Below are positions 6,328-15,849 of a stretch of DNA of 20,953 bases, in pieces; within the stretch, counting starts at the first letter, position 1; the number at the start of each line of letters is the position of its first letter. Origin of the DNA: a virus. The notes under the pieces were generated by a model. That model had not been told where the DNA came from and made no database searches. It saw nothing but the letters and a program-made list of their open reading frames with translations. The translations under genes and the position numbers were made by a program. The stretch spans positions 1-20,953 of IMG/VR virus record IMGVR_UViG_3300025120_000703; one strand, given 5' to 3'.

Positions 6328-9120
6328 ATGGAAAATGTAATAAAAGGTTATCCTGAAGTACCACAGTCTATTACTAATAGCAATGTAGTGGGTTCTAATG
6401 CTTTAGATCGAAACCAGGCTTTTTCCCTGATCGAATTTATAAAAGTAGTAAAGGTAGATTATGACCCAGATACATTACAAGGGTATTATACTACATATTT
6501 AAATAACTATAATAAAAAAACTAATAATAAAAACGTCGATAATGACTATCTAATAATAGATAGATATAGGGACTTTTTGAAGGAGATTACTATCAATTTT
6601 AGTAATAAGACTGAAAAGAAATTTCTGCAGCATCTAGATTTTAGCGATAATAATGATATAGCTATAGCGATTTCATTTTTTAGTAAGAAGTTAAGAGAAG
6701 TAGTAGATTATTATAGAGTAGAACGCGTTAATCTAAATAATGCATCAAATAAAGTTAGAACTAAAACGAGTAACTTTAACGTAGTCAAAAGTGCTTACAG
6801 TACAATACTGAACTTTCTTGATAATCGTGAAGATAGTTTAGTAGATTATAACTTGGTCAATATAAAGAATAATATACATGTCTCGTTGACTGAGTATTTC
6901 GATGTTTATACTTCTTATTTCAATCAAGAGCCGGTTGAAACAGAATATGGTAAGCATTTTTTAAGCTATAGTCCAGATGATCTACCTACTGATAATATTT
7001 TTCTTGCAAGTAACTCTGAGTTAGTAACAGAGGTATTCGAAGGTTATACTGAAATTTTAAAGTTATATTTAGAGGCAGATAGTATTTTTGATAATAAGAG
7101 AAACCTTACTGAAAAATATATTGGTACTGATTTTTATTATATTTCTTCTAATTCAGCTGGTGAATATGTATACGATATCCTTATTAAAGCGGAGAAGCCG
7201 TATAGTGATTTTTTAAATCAGCAATACCCTACCACAGCTAGTGTATTTGCTAATAAAATAAGTACAAAACGAGAGGCTGGGTTCTTTAAACCTACTAATA
7301 CGGGTATTAATGTTATACAGGCACCGGCTATTGACTTTGAGTTAAATAAGCAATACGAGCCTGATAGTCTTTTTATATTTCCTGACCCTAAAGTATTTAC
7401 TAATAACCAGGATATATTAGTTTTTAATATTGAGCCTAGTGATTTCTTTAAAAATATTTCCAGCGGTGTAGCTAAATTACAGCCTAATACAAGTAAGGAT
7501 GATACACCCTATATAGGGTATAGCTCTAAGTTTGACAACAGAACTGAGAGTACTGATTTAGCATTTCTTTTTGATCAAGGTTACATAGATGATAGTAAAA
7601 AGGATCTATTTGGAAATATTTTTGGATTAGTAAAAGATAATAACCAATTTAGAGATAATTTAACTGTTAAAAGTCCTCCAACAGTAAAAAATCTTATACT
7701 AAATGGCTATCAGTTTTATGATAGTTTATACAATGAAGGTTTCAACTTTAACTATAATACAGCTGATATAACTACCTTTACTGAAACTAAAAGATCAGGT
7801 CTATCTTCGTTCACTAACGGTTTAACTGCCCGTGAAACTTCACCATTTTTCCCATCTTCTGCATATAATATATTCTTTAGATATTTTTGCCCTTACGAGG
7901 AGCTTATCGAGCCCACAACTACAAACGTTGATTTTATAAACAGGAGTATTGATACCGCTGGTATTATAGACGGGGCATATTTTATGAAGTCTGATTACGG
8001 GTTTTTACCAGATCCTATTTCTTCTGATTTAAGCGCATTTTCTGATACAACCCAGCAATTCTACTATTCTGATTTAATAGAAGGTGGTATTGCTAGTTTA
8101 AGTGGCGCTTCTATACAACGTGCTTTATTAGATGATACTACTGCAGTTACTGAGAGTTTAACCGGTAACTTTTCTTTAAGTCTTCAACTTACCGCTTTAA
8201 ATAGTTTGTATAGTAGTTACGAAGGTGGTAGATTTACAGACAAGCTAAACTTTGATTATAGCTTAACACCAGAAAGCTATTTTTACGACGATACAGTTTT
8301 AGAAACTACTACTGTAGTTAGTAATACGTCTGCTGCTTTTGATAAATTTAACTCTAAAAATCTGCAGGGTAAAATTTACGTAAAAAATACATCAACTAAC
8401 ACAGGAGGAGAACTTTTAAATTTAATACCGTACCTTTCATCGAAATATAACGCGACTATAGTCAGCGATCTTTCAAGTAAAGTTTTAAATTTCGACTTAA
8501 TGTATGATACATTATTCATACAAACAAATAGTTTCTTTGTAATTGAGCAATTAAAATTTGAAGATAATAAATTTAATGACCCGTTTAGTGATAATATTTC
8601 GTTAACTCTTAATACTAATAATTTTGATAAAATAAGCAATAGATTTAAAAAAGATCTTAATGTATATTACTATAAGCTTAAAGTAGAACAAGATTCTACA
8701 CAAACTAAAACCCTATCTGTCTACCCAGAAATATACGAGTATAATTATACTGCAAAAACTAATATTAAGATATTTCCAAGAAATACTTTAGAGCTTAGTA
8801 ATAATATAAATAGATTTGTTTTATCAGGTTATGATGTATTATATGATAAGGTTGATACACCTATTATTACATATAGAGGGGATTTAGATTTATTTAATTT
8901 GAGTTATCTAGTGAAGGATCAAAATATGTCACCGGTTATAGCTAGTCATAACTTTTTTGTAGATAATAATAATAACGTAACGTTTGTAAGAGATGACTAC
9001 GTAAGAGCTGTCCACGATAACAAGACATTTACATTTGAAAATACTGATACATTAAATTCGTTTAGCTTTAATTTGAGCTCTGAACCTTTAACTGTTAGTA
9101 ATAACTCCTTGGTATTATGA
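6328..9120 (+). CDS. Large virion protein of unknown function
   Basis: A 930-residue protein, rich in Asn, Asp, Ser, Tyr and Phe as is usual for phage tail-surface proteins. Residues about 25-200 look largely helical (for example FSKKLREVVDYYRVERVNLN). The rest looks beta-rich, with recognisable segments such as GFFKPTNTGINVIQAPAIDF (about 313-332), KDLFGNIFGLVKDNNQF and NLILNGYQFYDSLYNEGFNF. I recall loosely similar segments in uncharacterised proteins of marine myoviruses. T4 has gp7 (1032 residues) in this gene-order position, but I see no sequence basis for calling it gp7. It has its own late octamer, and its stop overlaps the next start (ATGA). A structural baseplate role is inferred from context. 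Confidence 0.82.
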   Translation: MENVIKGYPEVPQSITNSNVVGSNALDRNQAFSLIEFIKVVKVDYDPDTLQGYYTTYLNNYNKKTNNKNVDNDYLIIDRYRDFLKEITINFSNKTEKKFLQHLDFSDNNDIAIAISFFSKKLREVVDYYRVERVNLNNASNKVRTKTSNFNVVKSAYSTILNFLDNREDSLVDYNLVNIKNNIHVSLTEYFDVYTSYFNQEPVETEYGKHFLSYSPDDLPTDNIFLASNSELVTEVFEGYTEILKLYLEADSIFDNKRNLTEKYIGTDFYYISSNSAGEYVYDILIKAEKPYSDFLNQQYPTTASVFANKISTKREAGFFKPTNTGINVIQAPAIDFELNKQYEPDSLFIFPDPKVFTNNQDILVFNIEPSDFFKNISSGVAKLQPNTSKDDTPYIGYSSKFDNRTESTDLAFLFDQGYIDDSKKDLFGNIFGLVKDNNQFRDNLTVKSPPTVKNLILNGYQFYDSLYNEGFNFNYNTADITTFTETKRSGLSSFTNGLTARETSPFFPSSAYNIFFRYFCPYEELIEPTTTNVDFINRSIDTAGIIDGAYFMKSDYGFLPDPISSDLSAFSDTTQQFYYSDLIEGGIASLSGASIQRALLDDTTAVTESLTGNFSLSLQLTALNSLYSSYEGGRFTDKLNFDYSLTPESYFYDDTVLETTTVVSNTSAAFDKFNSKNLQGKIYVKNTSTNTGGELLNLIPYLSSKYNATIVSDLSSKVLNFDLMYDTLFIQTNSFFVIEQLKFEDNKFNDPFSDNISLTLNTNNFDKISNRFKKDLNVYYYKLKVEQDSTQTKTLSVYPEIYEYNYTAKTNIKIFPRNTLELSNNINRFVLSGYDVLYDKVDTPIITYRGDLDLFNLSYLVKDQNMSPVIASHNFFVDNNNNVTFVRDDYVRAVHDNKTFTFENTDTLNSFSFNLSSEPLTVSNNSLVL

Positions 9121-9758
9121 ATACATACAATATTTCTCTTTCAACAACCTCAACATCGTCAACTTCTAATTATGATACTATAGATCTTTTTGATCAAACG
9201 GAAGTATCAATAGATTTAAGTAATATTTTTTCTGAAGTATTCCCGTACTACGTTGTTTTTGATTGGGGTGATGGGTCAGAGGTTTTAGAGCCTGAAATAA
9301 AGACATTTATAAATTATAGAACAGAGAGTATATTAAATGAAATTACAAAAGGAGTATCTCCCCCGTTTCTTAACACTACCTATAAGCATATTTATTACCC
9401 ATCCCCTAACAGTCTAGTAAAGTCGTTAACATTAAAAGTTGGTATCCAGTACACTACTGGTGAAGTTACTCAATTTAATATACCTATTGATATTCGAACC
9501 GAGGGATACTACGAAAATATTAGGGATGTTAAGCTTGAGGGAGTTAAGATAATTAATAATGTTAATCTCGATACCACCCTACAGCTAAGAACGGAGATAG
9601 ATAACTTTATTATTGAAACAACAAACAACACTAATGCGGATTCCTTTACTTCATTTGTCGTTAATGATGTGGGAGAAAATTTGCAAAAAGTTGAGCGTAA
9701 TAATAAAAATGTTGTAGTAGATAATAAAGACGGTACTGAAGTCATTATTGTTGAGTGA
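9117..9758 (+). CDS. PKD-like small virion protein
   Basis: A 213-residue protein. A low-complexity Ser/Thr head (residues 8-19) is followed by a probable PKD-like beta sandwich at about 28-128: FDWGDGS (48-54), then YKHIYYPS (89-96) in the place of the PKD HtY strand, then LTLKVGIQY (104-112). Compared with a usual PKD domain of about 80 residues there is an insertion of about 25 residues between the DGS turn and the HIY strand. The remaining C-terminal part is acidic and Asn-rich, ending VEVI-type beta residues. It is translationally coupled to the 930-residue gene through an ATGA overlap. The pairing suggests its product associates with that protein or with the PKD protein encoded at 4223; this is inference. 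Confidence 0.8.
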   Translation: MNTYNISLSTTSTSSTSNYDTIDLFDQTEVSIDLSNIFSEVFPYYVVFDWGDGSEVLEPEIKTFINYRTESILNEITKGVSPPFLNTTYKHIYYPSPNSLVKSLTLKVGIQYTTGEVTQFNIPIDIRTEGYYENIRDVKLEGVKIINNVNLDTTLQLRTEIDNFIIETTNNTNADSFTSFVVNDVGENLQKVERNNKNVVVDNKDGTEVIIVE

Positions 9759-9785
9759 TTTGATTCTTTAAAACATAGATAATGG

Positions 9786-9793
9786 CTTAAATA
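9786..9793 (+). promoter_or_regulatory. T4-type late promoter octamer
   Basis: CTTAAATA followed by 7 nt (TATAGTA) and the ATG at 9801. It lies in the largest non-coding gap of the window (42 bp, 9759-9800), in which I see nothing else. Confidence 0.55.
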
Positions 9794-9800
9794 TATAGTA

Positions 9801-12122
9801 ATGAGCTCAACTACTGTAAGTTTAAGTACATATAAATCTAACAAAGTAGGTTTGTGTGTAGACTCTCTCAACCTAACACAGTTTAGTAGAACTTATGCCG
9901 GTAATTTTTCTTTCAATTTTATTACAGCGCTCTCCGGAGCAGTAGACTTTAAGAATAAAAATTATACTGATTTCTATCTAACTAATTCAAATACGCTTAA
10001 TAAATTTATCGAATTCAAATCAGATAGATTAAAGCCTAGTTCTATCTATTCTTCGTTGCAGTTCTCTAAGTGTGAAGGGGCGGGTAACTATCTTAAATTT
10101 GTAAAAAATATTAGACCTGAATTTTTTAAAGGTTCAGATAGCTTTGTAGATATAAATTACTATGGAGCTACCGGTTTTAGTGATAAACAAAATGACAGTC
10201 TTACCCTATTTAATATTGAATTTATAGACGATTTTTATTGTTCAGTATCATATATCGAAAATAATAAAAAATATTATCTAGTAGCTACTGACGATCCTGA
10301 AGTGGAGGGTAATATACCTGTGTTATTTGTAAACGGGAATAAACTCAACAGAGAGAGTAGAAAGGTAGAGTATATTCTAACCAAAGCAGGTAGCGTACAA
10401 TATCTAACGTTTATAGTTAAAAAGGGTAGTAAGAAGTATATTTTAAGAAAGCATAAAGAGGTGTTAGTAGGTCAGGTTATTGATAAATTTGAAAATATTA
10501 ATTACTTTTATATTAACGGTACCTCTGCTAAAATAATTTTTAATCAAAGCACGTTAGTATCTGATCCTATAAATACTTCGTTTATTGAGTATACAGATAC
10601 AGAATATTTAATAAATGAAAGTAGGAGCTCATTTGATATAGAGTCTAATTATATTTTTTATAAAAATAGTAGTGTAGATAATAGTACATTTAACGTAATA
10701 AATTTAAAAAACATAGCTGACACCGCAGATAGCTTTACTTCTTCTAACAATTTACTTAGCTCAGATAACGACTTAGTGTTTAACGATAGGATAAGAAATT
10801 ATACTTCCATACTTAACGATATTAACGCTGAAGAAGATGCATCTTTAGAGTTAAATTTTGTAACTTACAACCTTTCCTATAAAATAACTCCCGGTTCAAC
10901 TTCATTTACAGCTCCTTCATCTCTAAATCCTTTTGGTAAGCTTAATATTAACGATACAAAATTCGTAGAGTCAGGATCCTTTGCATTTCCTTACCCTTAT
11001 TTTGCTGACAAGGTATATAAAAAGCTAGATAATATACCTGTTACAGAGGGTCAATATTTATGTACTTGGCTATCAGGCATGCCAGGAGAAGCAGGAATAT
11101 GGGTTGATAGATATTACTACCCGGACTTAGTCTCTAAAGCGACAGCATTAGGTAGTAAACCTATTTACAATATTACATATAACGATGCCATAGAAAATCT
11201 TATTGAGAGTAATTCTAATTTAAAAGCCTCGGTAACTGATAAATTATTTTTCGATAAATTGAGCGATCTTACTTTTGAACCTAAAAAAGAATATATTTAC
11301 GAAAGAATTAAGGGTGTAGAGAGGATAGACGAACAAATGCAATTAAAATATTGCGATTTAAAGAATCAAGAAAGGAGTGCACCTAACTACTATAAGGCTA
11401 TTAACACTAATGGAGGTTATACCTTAGCGTTTAAGTTTTTTAGTAATGATTTTTCTATAAAATCTCATGTAAATGAAATAGATGCAGGTATTTCTATTGT
11501 AAAAGTTGGTACAATTTTAAATTTAGAATTTAAGTTTTTCGACAATGCATCAAATAGGTATGAAACTTTTACAAAAACAATTACATTATCCGATTTAACT
11601 AACAACGATTTATATATATCTTTTAATAACTCTACTGGCACCGGTATAGTGTATTTAAATACTATAGAAGTCTTAAAATATAATTTATTATCTTTTCAAT
11701 ATACTAATAAGCAGATATTATTTGGAGATATTAACTTAACAAGTGAAGATTTTAATGGGGATATTCTATTATCAAATATTACGACTAATAACGCCATAAG
11801 TGATCTATTTTTATCACTACAGCCTTTATCTATAGAGGATGAAATTGTAACAGTATTTACAAGAAATATAAATAAAGTTGATGATCTTTATATCTCTCTA
11901 CCTTGTGGTATGAGAAACTATTCTGATAACATCGATACGCTTAATACTTTAGGAGCGAATTTAAAATCAAAATCAAATGTAGTTGATATTAACATCGACA
12001 ATTTAAATATTACAGATTTAGATGTTTTAAATCAAGTAAAAAATAATTTGTTAGCTGATATACAAAAAAGTTTACCAGCTACAACAGTAATAAACAAAAT
12101 AAACTTTAAAAATTTTAAATGA
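9801..12122 (+). CDS. Large virion protein with probable LamG-like region
   Basis: A 773-residue protein. Residues about 1-400 are beta-rich and unrecognised. A distinctive segment follows: CTWLSG (421-426) and GIWVDRYYYPD (432-442), a motif I recall from structural proteins of marine phages. Residues about 537-665 fit a concanavalin A/LamG-type jelly roll: GGYTLAFKFF, then a strand ISIVKVGTILNLEFKFFD, then LYISFNNSTGTGIVYLNTIE, the last resembling the 'body plus N' strand pair of LamG domains. The end (about 690-773) has DDLYISLPCGMRN and a helical tail. A LamG-like fold suggests carbohydrate binding or fibre attachment, but no binding residues can be assigned. The stop overlaps the next start (ATGA), so the two proteins are probably made together. 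Confidence 0.82.
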   Translation: MSSTTVSLSTYKSNKVGLCVDSLNLTQFSRTYAGNFSFNFITALSGAVDFKNKNYTDFYLTNSNTLNKFIEFKSDRLKPSSIYSSLQFSKCEGAGNYLKFVKNIRPEFFKGSDSFVDINYYGATGFSDKQNDSLTLFNIEFIDDFYCSVSYIENNKKYYLVATDDPEVEGNIPVLFVNGNKLNRESRKVEYILTKAGSVQYLTFIVKKGSKKYILRKHKEVLVGQVIDKFENINYFYINGTSAKIIFNQSTLVSDPINTSFIEYTDTEYLINESRSSFDIESNYIFYKNSSVDNSTFNVINLKNIADTADSFTSSNNLLSSDNDLVFNDRIRNYTSILNDINAEEDASLELNFVTYNLSYKITPGSTSFTAPSSLNPFGKLNINDTKFVESGSFAFPYPYFADKVYKKLDNIPVTEGQYLCTWLSGMPGEAGIWVDRYYYPDLVSKATALGSKPIYNITYNDAIENLIESNSNLKASVTDKLFFDKLSDLTFEPKKEYIYERIKGVERIDEQMQLKYCDLKNQERSAPNYYKAINTNGGYTLAFKFFSNDFSIKSHVNEIDAGISIVKVGTILNLEFKFFDNASNRYETFTKTITLSDLTNNDLYISFNNSTGTGIVYLNTIEVLKYNLLSFQYTNKQILFGDINLTSEDFNGDILLSNITTNNAISDLFLSLQPLSIEDEIVTVFTRNINKVDDLYISLPCGMRNYSDNIDTLNTLGANLKSKSNVVDINIDNLNITDLDVLNQVKNNLLADIQKSLPATTVINKINFKNFK

Positions 12123-15100
12123 TAAACTATTTTAAATATACTTCTGGTAACGCATTTACACTTAGTGGTGTAGACTATAGTGGTTTTGTAAATATCGATG
12201 ACAGTAGGCCATTTACAGGTCGTGTTAGGGACTCGTTTTCGGTTGAATTGAGCTCAAAAGGTAATTTTTTAGCGAGAAGTATTATAGAAAAGCGTGAGTT
12301 TGATAATTCACCAACAGCTTCTACAACTAATAAAGTAGCAAGTCCTGAATATTCACCAAGAAATGTTCTTAGTAATGATTTTTTAAGAAAAAACTTTGGT
12401 ATATTGTACCAGAATAATCTTTCTCTTTTTAGTTTAGGTCAGGTCTATAATAATTCTTATTTAGATACTTCTAATTTTAAAGATAAGTCGACATTAGGTG
12501 GATTTTATGGGTTATCATCTACAACTATAGACGATAGGGATGATGATAACAACACATTAAAAGACTTAGTTACTCCATATCATATAGATACTTTTAAAAG
12601 TGCTAGTAAAGAGAGATTTCCCGATTTATTTGAATTGGATAATGCTAAAAAATCGTATATTGAGACATTTGATGATGGATTTGTATATACTATTTCTACA
12701 GACACAAAAACAATTGCTTTTAGTGGAAGCTTTACCGGTCAAATCGAAAAAATTAGAAATAAAGCGATTCAAGATGGCTTAGCTGGTATAAAAAGACTAG
12801 ATGCTGATAAAGCAAACGGAGTTATTTATTCTCCCTCCTTAGAAGATAGTGGTATAAACTATACTAATATATATGATAGGGATATTTACCGTGCATGCAC
12901 TAAATTAAAGTTAGTAGATAGAGTAAAAACTTCTAATTTTAGAGTTGTTAATAATAATGTGAGCTTTGGTAAAACATATAAAGTAGTACAAGTAATAAAC
13001 AATGAAAATAATGTTATATTAGAGATTTCACCTAACACAACAAGTGAGGTTCTTGCTACTTTACCTGTATCTAATTTAAATAACCCGGAATATGTTAAAG
13101 TTGAGGCGAGATTTACGGATGATTTACTACTGATAGTGACTAAGCCTGTAAGTAACACTAAAATTTATAACGCTTACTTTATTGATTTACCAGAATTTAT
13201 AGAAAATGGTGTAATTCCTGAACCTAAAGAAATTAATAGAGTTAATTTTGAAACAAAATACAAATCACCTATTAGTTTGGATAGTATGTTTACTGTTTAT
13301 GGTACAGCTAGTTCATCATATATTGAAAATGTCCTAAATGGTGAACTTTCTTCAGAAAACCGTTACTACTACCCGTTATTCGAAAATAAGTCCGCTGTAA
13401 GAGAGTTTAGCTTATCAGAACCCCGAGAAATTACCTTCCCGGAGGAAAGCTCCTTAGCGGGTAAGGTTTTTTACTTTCCGGAGGATTATTTGAACGGGTC
13501 AGAAGAAAGACCAGATGGATTTTTTATTTATCGTGGAGATAGTTCATTAATTGACATGGATGTATCTTTTTCTGATTATGATAGTAACTTATTTATACTA
13601 AAAGATAATGGCAATGTAACAGAACGAATGGTAACTAATCCATTACCTATTACATCTTATGTTGATACAGAAGATTTATTATTTCCACCAGATATTCTCT
13701 TTACATCACCTTACAAATTTACCACTAATTCATGGAAGTTTAATACTAACCTATTCGAATCAAATAGAATATCCTTTATTAATACCTTTACAGATACCTT
13801 TGAAGATAAGACCTATTCCTATTTTCATAACGTAGGTAGAATCTATTTTTCTTCTTCTAATACCAATAAAAAGCGAATAAGCTTAGTACCTGCCGATCTA
13901 CAAAGCTTTTTTAATCCAGATATTTTTAATACTATTTGTGAAACAAGTTTAGGTATTAATTTAAACGTTCTAATTCAAGATATTTTACGAGATACTATTA
14001 ATATCTATAACAACTTTACAAGAATACCCACAGCAGGTGAATTTAAAAGTCTGAAGAAGTATTCTGTATCTAGTACCTCCGCTATACAACAACCGAACCA
14101 ACAGATTAAATTAGGAAATGTTACTTCACGAGTTGAAAATGGTCCGTGGGAGCCTCTAACAGTCGAAGGCTTTAAACAGACAGATATTTCCCTACGCGCG
14201 GTGAATAAGGGGACGGAAACTGAATATCTTGATGCGGGAAATCTTTACTTTAATCCATCAACCGGCTCTCAGCAAAATTTCATCACCCGGACTATTTGGG
14301 GACCACCGTTTACTCTAAAATTGCAGCCTGTTTTTGAGTTTTATGGAAAACAACCTACTGAAGAAGGATTAATAATTGGTACGCCAGACCCGTTTGTCTT
14401 TCCAGAGTATTACGGTGGTAATGTTAACCCACCTAGTTTGAGGGAAGTTATATATAGTGGCATTAATGATACGATACAAATTTCTCGGCAGCAGTATGAT
14501 CAATTTAAAGGATTATCTAAAGAAGCAAAGATTGAAAAGTACTATGATATCGTCGGACGAAAAGGATCAGAGAGGTACTTTATTATTGTAGAAGATCATC
14601 TTGGCAATATAAGTCGGAGAGTAGTATCTTATGATGAGTATAAAGAATTTCAAAAAATGTCTGAAGCAGAAAGGATGGAGAAGTACTATGACGTTGATGA
14701 AATTTTTGATTGTAAAAAGGCAAATGTTAGATGGAGGGAAGGAGTAGATCCAGATAATTTGCCAATAGGGGCTAACCTTAATCAGTTAATTGAGGTCAGC
14801 GAAGGTACAATTTTAAACATTACCCCCTCTCAGCTCGTTGGAGACTACGATGGAGAGATGCAAACGTTTACAGTAAGAGTAGATATTCCTGAGGGGTATG
14901 CGGCTCCTAGCCTTGATAATTTAGAATCTATATCTTGCGTACTACAAGGTACAAATGGTGATAGATTTAACAGAGTAAAGGTGTTTAACGATTATAAAAT
15001 ACCTACACCATTAGAGATAGATACTCGTAATTTTTACTTTCATAGTAATGAAAGTGTAAACTACTTATCAATAAACAGAGTATTTTCTAAATTATTTGAA

Positions 15101-15139
15101 CTTCAGAAAACTATTTACGATAGCATTCTAAGCAGCTAA
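12119..15139 (+). CDS. Very large virion protein with internal repeat
   Basis: A 1006-residue protein, the longest here and unrecognised. It begins MINYFKYTSGNAFTLSGVDY. The middle (about 250-380) alternates short beta strands (for example KTYKVVQVINNENNVILEIS and DDLLLIVTKPVSNTKIYNAY) and may form a propeller or other all-beta fold. Near the C-terminus two copies of a helix-like unit, residues 789-812 and 837-860, share Y-x2-F and EKYYD at a constant 48-residue offset. The tail (about 975-1006) is helical, ending FSKLFELQKTIYDSILSS. It starts by ATGA overlap with the previous gene and has no Shine-Dalgarno sequence. It lies just before the collar fibre genes, so a baseplate-to-fibre connector or tail-fibre role is plausible but unproven. 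Confidence 0.82.
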   Translation: MINYFKYTSGNAFTLSGVDYSGFVNIDDSRPFTGRVRDSFSVELSSKGNFLARSIIEKREFDNSPTASTTNKVASPEYSPRNVLSNDFLRKNFGILYQNNLSLFSLGQVYNNSYLDTSNFKDKSTLGGFYGLSSTTIDDRDDDNNTLKDLVTPYHIDTFKSASKERFPDLFELDNAKKSYIETFDDGFVYTISTDTKTIAFSGSFTGQIEKIRNKAIQDGLAGIKRLDADKANGVIYSPSLEDSGINYTNIYDRDIYRACTKLKLVDRVKTSNFRVVNNNVSFGKTYKVVQVINNENNVILEISPNTTSEVLATLPVSNLNNPEYVKVEARFTDDLLLIVTKPVSNTKIYNAYFIDLPEFIENGVIPEPKEINRVNFETKYKSPISLDSMFTVYGTASSSYIENVLNGELSSENRYYYPLFENKSAVREFSLSEPREITFPEESSLAGKVFYFPEDYLNGSEERPDGFFIYRGDSSLIDMDVSFSDYDSNLFILKDNGNVTERMVTNPLPITSYVDTEDLLFPPDILFTSPYKFTTNSWKFNTNLFESNRISFINTFTDTFEDKTYSYFHNVGRIYFSSSNTNKKRISLVPADLQSFFNPDIFNTICETSLGINLNVLIQDILRDTINIYNNFTRIPTAGEFKSLKKYSVSSTSAIQQPNQQIKLGNVTSRVENGPWEPLTVEGFKQTDISLRAVNKGTETEYLDAGNLYFNPSTGSQQNFITRTIWGPPFTLKLQPVFEFYGKQPTEEGLIIGTPDPFVFPEYYGGNVNPPSLREVIYSGINDTIQISRQQYDQFKGLSKEAKIEKYYDIVGRKGSERYFIIVEDHLGNISRRVVSYDEYKEFQKMSEAERMEKYYDVDEIFDCKKANVRWREGVDPDNLPIGANLNQLIEVSEGTILNITPSQLVGDYDGEMQTFTVRVDIPEGYAAPSLDNLESISCVLQGTNGDRFNRVKVFNDYKIPTPLEIDTRNFYFHSNESVNYLSINRVFSKLFELQKTIYDSILSS
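14483..14554 (+). repeat. Intragenic imperfect repeat, unit 1
   Basis: Encodes residues 789-812 of the 1006-residue protein (SRQQYDQFKGLSKEAKIEKYYDIV in two parts: SRQQYDQFKG and LSKEAKIEKYYDIV). It matches unit 2 at 14627-14698 in the Y-x2-F, S-x-E-A and EKYYD positions. Confidence 0.65.
14627..14698 (+). repeat. Intragenic imperfect repeat, unit 2
   Basis: Encodes residues 837-860 (SYDEYKEFQK then MSEAERMEKYYDVD), offset by exactly 48 residues from unit 1. The codons for EKYYD are nearly the same in both units (gaaaagtactatgat and gagaagtactatgac), consistent with duplication. Confidence 0.65.
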
Positions 15140-15147
15140 CATAAATA
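15140..15147 (+). promoter_or_regulatory. T4-type late promoter octamer
   Basis: CATAAATA, followed by 6 nt (TATTAT) and the ATG at 15154. Its first base is the one right after the previous TAA. It is the only octamer before the three-gene fibre unit. Confidence 0.65.
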
Positions 15148-15153
15148 TATTAT

Positions 15154-15837
15154 ATGTCGGCGAGTTTAGAAAATCAATTTATCTCAGATAGATATACATC
15201 CCTTTTACATTTAAGTGGTAGCTCAATTACAGGGGTTTTAGATTCGGTACACGATGGGTTAGGCAACGCTACACCTATTCAAATAAGCGATGCTAGGGTA
15301 GTTATTGGAGCTGGTAGTTCAATTATAGATGTAAATGAAGATGAGGCGTCTGTTTCAATTAATAATATACAGTTACCTACTGCTTCAACTGCTACTACGT
15401 TATACGATGTAATATTTCCAGTTAATTCAATATATCTTACAGCAACCAATATTAATCCTAGTAACTCATTCAGCGGTACAGTATGGGAATTAGTTTCAGA
15501 GGGTAGGTATCTAGCAGGTATCGGTACTGATAGTGATAAAAATGGCGAACAAGAAACTATTAGAGAGGGTTCTAATCTTGACACTTTTGGGGAATACAAA
15601 CACACACTAACAGAGTCTGAGATACCTAGTCACTCTCATGAACAAAACAATCGGATTGAAAGTTCACGTCAGTTAGTTGATAGAAGTCTTGGAATTTCTG
15701 TACAGCGCGGAAGATCCGATGATATCGATGATGGTAATAGTAGCTTATCAACAAAAACAACATCTACAGGTGGAAGTCAATCACATAATAATGCTCCTCC
15801 ATACTTTGGAGTATACGTTTGGAAAAGAACATCTTAA
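15154..15837 (+). CDS. Fibre-tip/receptor-binding-type tail protein
   Basis: A 227-residue protein. The first 45 residues look like an attachment segment. Residues 84-123 follow the pattern of phage tip domains that read 'PVGSIY...NPS..F.GT-W...GR.L.G': here FPVNSIYLTATNINPSNSF then GTVWELVSEGRYLAGIG. Then come GEYKHTLTESEIPSHSHE (146-163) and the C-terminal SHNNAPPYFGVYVWKRTS (210-227). This GG/E-H-L-T-x3-P-SH-x-H plus HNN-x-PPY-x3-Y-x-WKR layout is common in short-tail-fibre and receptor-binding tips of many phages, and its histidines are candidate metal ligands in a trimer. The exact T4 counterpart is unclear. It is the first gene of a fibre unit, 12 bp before the next gene. Confidence 0.85.
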   Translation: MSASLENQFISDRYTSLLHLSGSSITGVLDSVHDGLGNATPIQISDARVVIGAGSSIIDVNEDEASVSINNIQLPTASTATTLYDVIFPVNSIYLTATNINPSNSFSGTVWELVSEGRYLAGIGTDSDKNGEQETIREGSNLDTFGEYKHTLTESEIPSHSHEQNNRIESSRQLVDRSLGISVQRGRSDDIDDGNSSLSTKTTSTGGSQSHNNAPPYFGVYVWKRTS

Positions 15838-15849
15838 AAAATTTTAGCA

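Noticed and set aside
6328-9120. Calling the 930-residue protein gp7
   Set aside because: Only size and place in the gene order suggest it. I see no recognisable gp7 motif.
9509-9871. Leftward 120-codon ORF across the 9758/9801 gap
   Set aside because: It overlaps two supported genes and the late octamer at 9786 and has no start signal. It is a shadow frame.
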